The position numbers and the translations under genes were made by a program. Positions 63,173 through 64,000 of a DNA stretch of 64,000 nt are shown here, piece after piece (position 1 is the first letter of the stretch; every line of letters begins with the position of its first letter). The notes beneath the pieces were generated by a model. That model saw nothing but the letters and a program-made list of their open reading frames with translations. It searched no databases and had not been told where the DNA came from. This stretch comes from Flavobacterium potami (GTDB lineage Bacteria > Bacteroidota > Bacteroidia > Flavobacteriales > Flavobacteriaceae). The stretch lies in contig NZ_JAINUY010000006.1 in NCBI RefSeq assembly GCF_020026915.1, positions 368,601 to 432,600 of the forward strand, read 5' to 3'.

Positions 63173-63227
63173 GTAGCGAGGACGGGAGTTGAACCCGTGT
63201 CCGCCGCGGCGGATAAGAATCCTGCTT
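63173..63227 (-). other. tRNA 3'-part fragment, copy 1
   Basis: On the minus strand the fragment contains a perfect T arm (ACGGG-TTCAACT-CCCGT) followed by CCTCGCTA, which has the form of the 3' acceptor strand plus discriminator base. No CCA is encoded. The 5' half (D arm and 5' acceptor strand GGCGAGG or similar) is missing. Upstream of the T arm is a perfect 14-bp palindrome (TCCGCCGCGGCGGA, 63200-63213) and AGCAGGATTC, which could be the start of an anticodon arm. Confidence 0.8.
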
Positions 63228-63482
63228 TTAAAGAGAATTGATGATGTTTTTAATAAATTCTCGTCCAATTCCGGTTTTTAAATATTTTTCTCTTTTAATA
63301 GCGTCGGTTTTGGAATCAAAAAATTCTACATAAATAACCTTCCAAGGTCTGTATTTTACAGTATGACCTTTTGTGGCAAGTAAATTATGGGATTTAAAAC
63401 GTTCAATTAAATTATAAGTGAATCCAGTATAATTTTTATTGAATTTTTCAGAGAACAAAATATAAACTACAAATTCTTCCAT
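63228..63482 (-). CDS. GIY-YIG nuclease-family protein, copy 1
   Basis: This 84-residue protein starts MEEFVVYILFSEKFNKNYTG, where VYI and YTG correspond to the GIY and YIG strands. It continues with FTYNLIERFKSHN (catalytic Arg in the helix), PWKVIYVEFFDSKTDAIKRE (catalytic Glu region) and ends at INSL. It is a minimal single-domain GIY-YIG protein without a DNA-binding extension. Longer starts are rejected because the preceding frame runs through the variable A/T homopolymer. The stop is directly followed by tRNA fragment copy 1. Confidence 0.88.
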   Translation of the reverse strand: MEEFVVYILFSEKFNKNYTGFTYNLIERFKSHNLLATKGHTVKYRPWKVIYVEFFDSKTDAIKREKYLKTGIGREFIKNIINSL

Positions 63483-63510
63483 TTTGTCAAATTGTTTTAA
63501 GAAAAAAAAA

Positions 63511-63536
63511 AACACCACTTTATAAAAAGTGGTGTT
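63511..63536 (-). terminator. Terminator inside the repeat unit (copy 1)
   Basis: AACACCACTTT / AAAGTGGTGTT stem with a short loop. On the minus strand it is followed by a run of 11 T, then the GIY-YIG start codon about 20 nt later. It should end transcripts coming from the tRNA fragment of unit 2. Confidence 0.88.
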
Positions 63537-63544
63537 TTTACCTT

Positions 63545-63599
63545 GTAGCGAGGACGGGAGTTGAACCCGTGTCCGCCGCGGCGGATAAGAATCCTGCTT
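63545..63599 (-). other. tRNA 3'-part fragment, copy 2
   Basis: Identical to copy 1 over its whole length, including the T arm, the acceptor strand and the palindrome (63572-63585). It is followed on the minus strand by the AACACCACTTT-type terminator. Confidence 0.8.
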
Positions 63600-63854
63600 T
63601 TAAAGAGAATTGATGATATTTTTAATAAATTCTCGTCCAATTCCGGTTTTTAAATATTTTTCTCTTTTAATAGCGTCGGTTTTGGAATCAAAAAATTCTA
63701 CATAAATAACCTTCCAAGGTCTGTATTTTACAGTATGACCTTTTGTGGCAAGTAAATTATGGGATTTAAAACGTTCAATTAAATTATAAGTGAATCCAGT
63801 ATAATTTTTATTGAATTTTTCAGAGAACAAAATATAAACTACAAATTCTTCCAT
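63600..63854 (-). CDS. GIY-YIG nuclease-family protein, copy 2
   Basis: The 84-residue product is identical to copy 1; the only base change in the coding frame is a silent AAC/AAT at the Asn before IINSL. Both copies are therefore intact and under coding constraint, or only just duplicated. Confidence 0.88.
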   Translation of the reverse strand: MEEFVVYILFSEKFNKNYTGFTYNLIERFKSHNLLATKGHTVKYRPWKVIYVEFFDSKTDAIKREKYLKTGIGREFIKNIINSL

Positions 63855-63881
63855 TTTGTCAAATTGTTTTAAGAAAAAAAA

Positions 63882-63907
63882 AACACCACTTTATAAAAAG
63901 TGGTGTT
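63882..63907 (-). terminator. Terminator inside the repeat unit (copy 2)
   Basis: Same stem as at 63511-63536, followed on the minus strand by a run of 10 T. Confidence 0.88.
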
Positions 63908-63915
63908 TTTACCTT

Positions 63916-63970
63916 GTAGCGAGGACGGGAGTTGAACCCGTGTCCGCCGCGGCGGATAAGAATCCTGCTT
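63916..63970 (-). other. tRNA 3'-part fragment, copy 3
   Basis: Third identical copy of the tRNA 3' part. The next unit continues beyond the window, so the intact tRNA gene, if present, should lie to the right. Confidence 0.78.
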
Positions 63971-64000
63971 TTAAAGAGAATTGATGATATTTTTAATAAA
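63971..64000 (-). CDS. GIY-YIG nuclease-family protein, copy 3 (partial, 3' end only)
   Basis: The last ten codons, ending IINSL and a TAA stop, match copies 1 and 2. The rest of the gene is outside the window. Confidence 0.75.
   Translation of the reverse strand, partial: FIKNIINSL

Larger units (their letters stand above)
63173..64000. repeat. Tandem repeat of 371/372-bp units (tRNA 3' end, terminator, GIY-YIG gene)
   Basis: Unit starts (the GTAGCGAG end of the tRNA fragment) are at 63173, 63545 and 63916, and the third unit is cut by the window end. Units 1 and 2 differ by one silent base near 63246 (G versus A) and by one A in a homopolymer (11 versus 10). Such identity shows recent or homogenised duplication. 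Each unit holds, in plus-strand order, a 3' tRNA fragment, a GIY-YIG coding frame read leftwards and a hairpin terminator. Confidence 0.95.

Noticed and set aside
63173..63227. tmRNA (ssrA) 3' end
   Set aside because: The T arm is similar to that of tmRNA, but there is no tag-coding region and no 5' part, and the acceptor strand CCTCGCTA fits an ordinary tRNA fragment equally well. I cannot fully exclude it without the sequence to the right.
63483..63518. Longer start of GIY-YIG copy 1 (MVFFFFLKQ...)
   Set aside because: It translates the terminator T tract, and the homopolymer length difference puts copy 2 out of frame there.

Overview
The window reads as chromosomal DNA of a Bacteroidota flavobacterium, most likely a Flavobacterium. 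The pointers are the low GC content, two SusC/SusD pairs, a hybrid two-component regulator with a C-terminal AraC domain, a type IX secretion sorting domain, promoters with a TAnnTTTG -7 element, tRNA genes without an encoded CCA, and many flavobacterial families (DUF2807/GIN, DUF4870, DUF4249, DUF3347, DUF4442, DUF6642-like). No phage, CRISPR array or rRNA operon is present.

Layout. Positions 1-2353 look like the end of an integrated element: a tyrosine recombinase and a small excisionase-like HTH protein lie just beyond the 3' end of a tRNA-Pro gene (2654-2728). Next come trxB and a tightly packed PadR / PspC / DUF2807 / DUF2807 envelope operon (3995-7749), then a DUF4870 protein, a DUF4442 thioesterase-like protein and a secreted GHL10-type glycosidase. 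Positions 12594-19575 form a copper-handling region on the minus strand: a Cys/His-rich secreted protein, a DUF3347 protein, an AraC-type regulator carrying a heavy-metal-binding N-terminus, a Cu-exporting P-type ATPase, and a multicopper oxidase fused to a CopB-like barrel that is split by a frameshift. An AraC regulator faces an MFS exporter at 19645-21748.

Two polysaccharide utilisation loci follow. PUL 1 (22367-29045) has SusC, SusD and a beta-helix lipoprotein behind a promoter overlapped by a perfect LacI-type palindrome. PUL 2 (32655-47639) has a 1374-residue hybrid two-component regulator, SusC, SusD, a GH10 xylanase lipoprotein, a PKD/glycan-binding lipoprotein, an unassigned clan GH-A-like hydrolase and a GH2 enzyme, so a xylan-type glycan is the likely substrate. 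A C-rich direct-repeat motif is shared by the promoters of the PUL 2 regulator and its SusC, with a similar layout in both, and is a candidate regulator site. Between the PULs lie a pentapeptide-repeat protein, an AraC regulator with a DUF6642-like partner, and a nucleosidase.

The last third holds an MgtC-type protein, a MocR regulator facing two GNAT acetyltransferases, an AraC regulator facing a secreted flavodoxin-RidA fusion, an ECF sigma / small protein / FecR / TonB receptor / DUF4249 trans-envelope signalling operon (53331-58532), a CPA2 antiporter with a universal-stress-like tail, a glutamine amidotransferase and an ACT-domain protein.

The most unusual feature is at the right edge (63173-64000). 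It is a nearly perfect 371/372-bp tandem repeat in which every unit contains the 3' part of a tRNA, a strong terminator and an 84-residue GIY-YIG nuclease gene. The third unit runs off the window. The arrangement fits a minimal nuclease-gene element that inserts repeatedly into a tRNA gene and restores its 3' end each time. Several GC-rich or nested inverted repeats (14888-15016, 17671-18010, 32412-32494, 36794-37015) look like interspersed REP-type elements.
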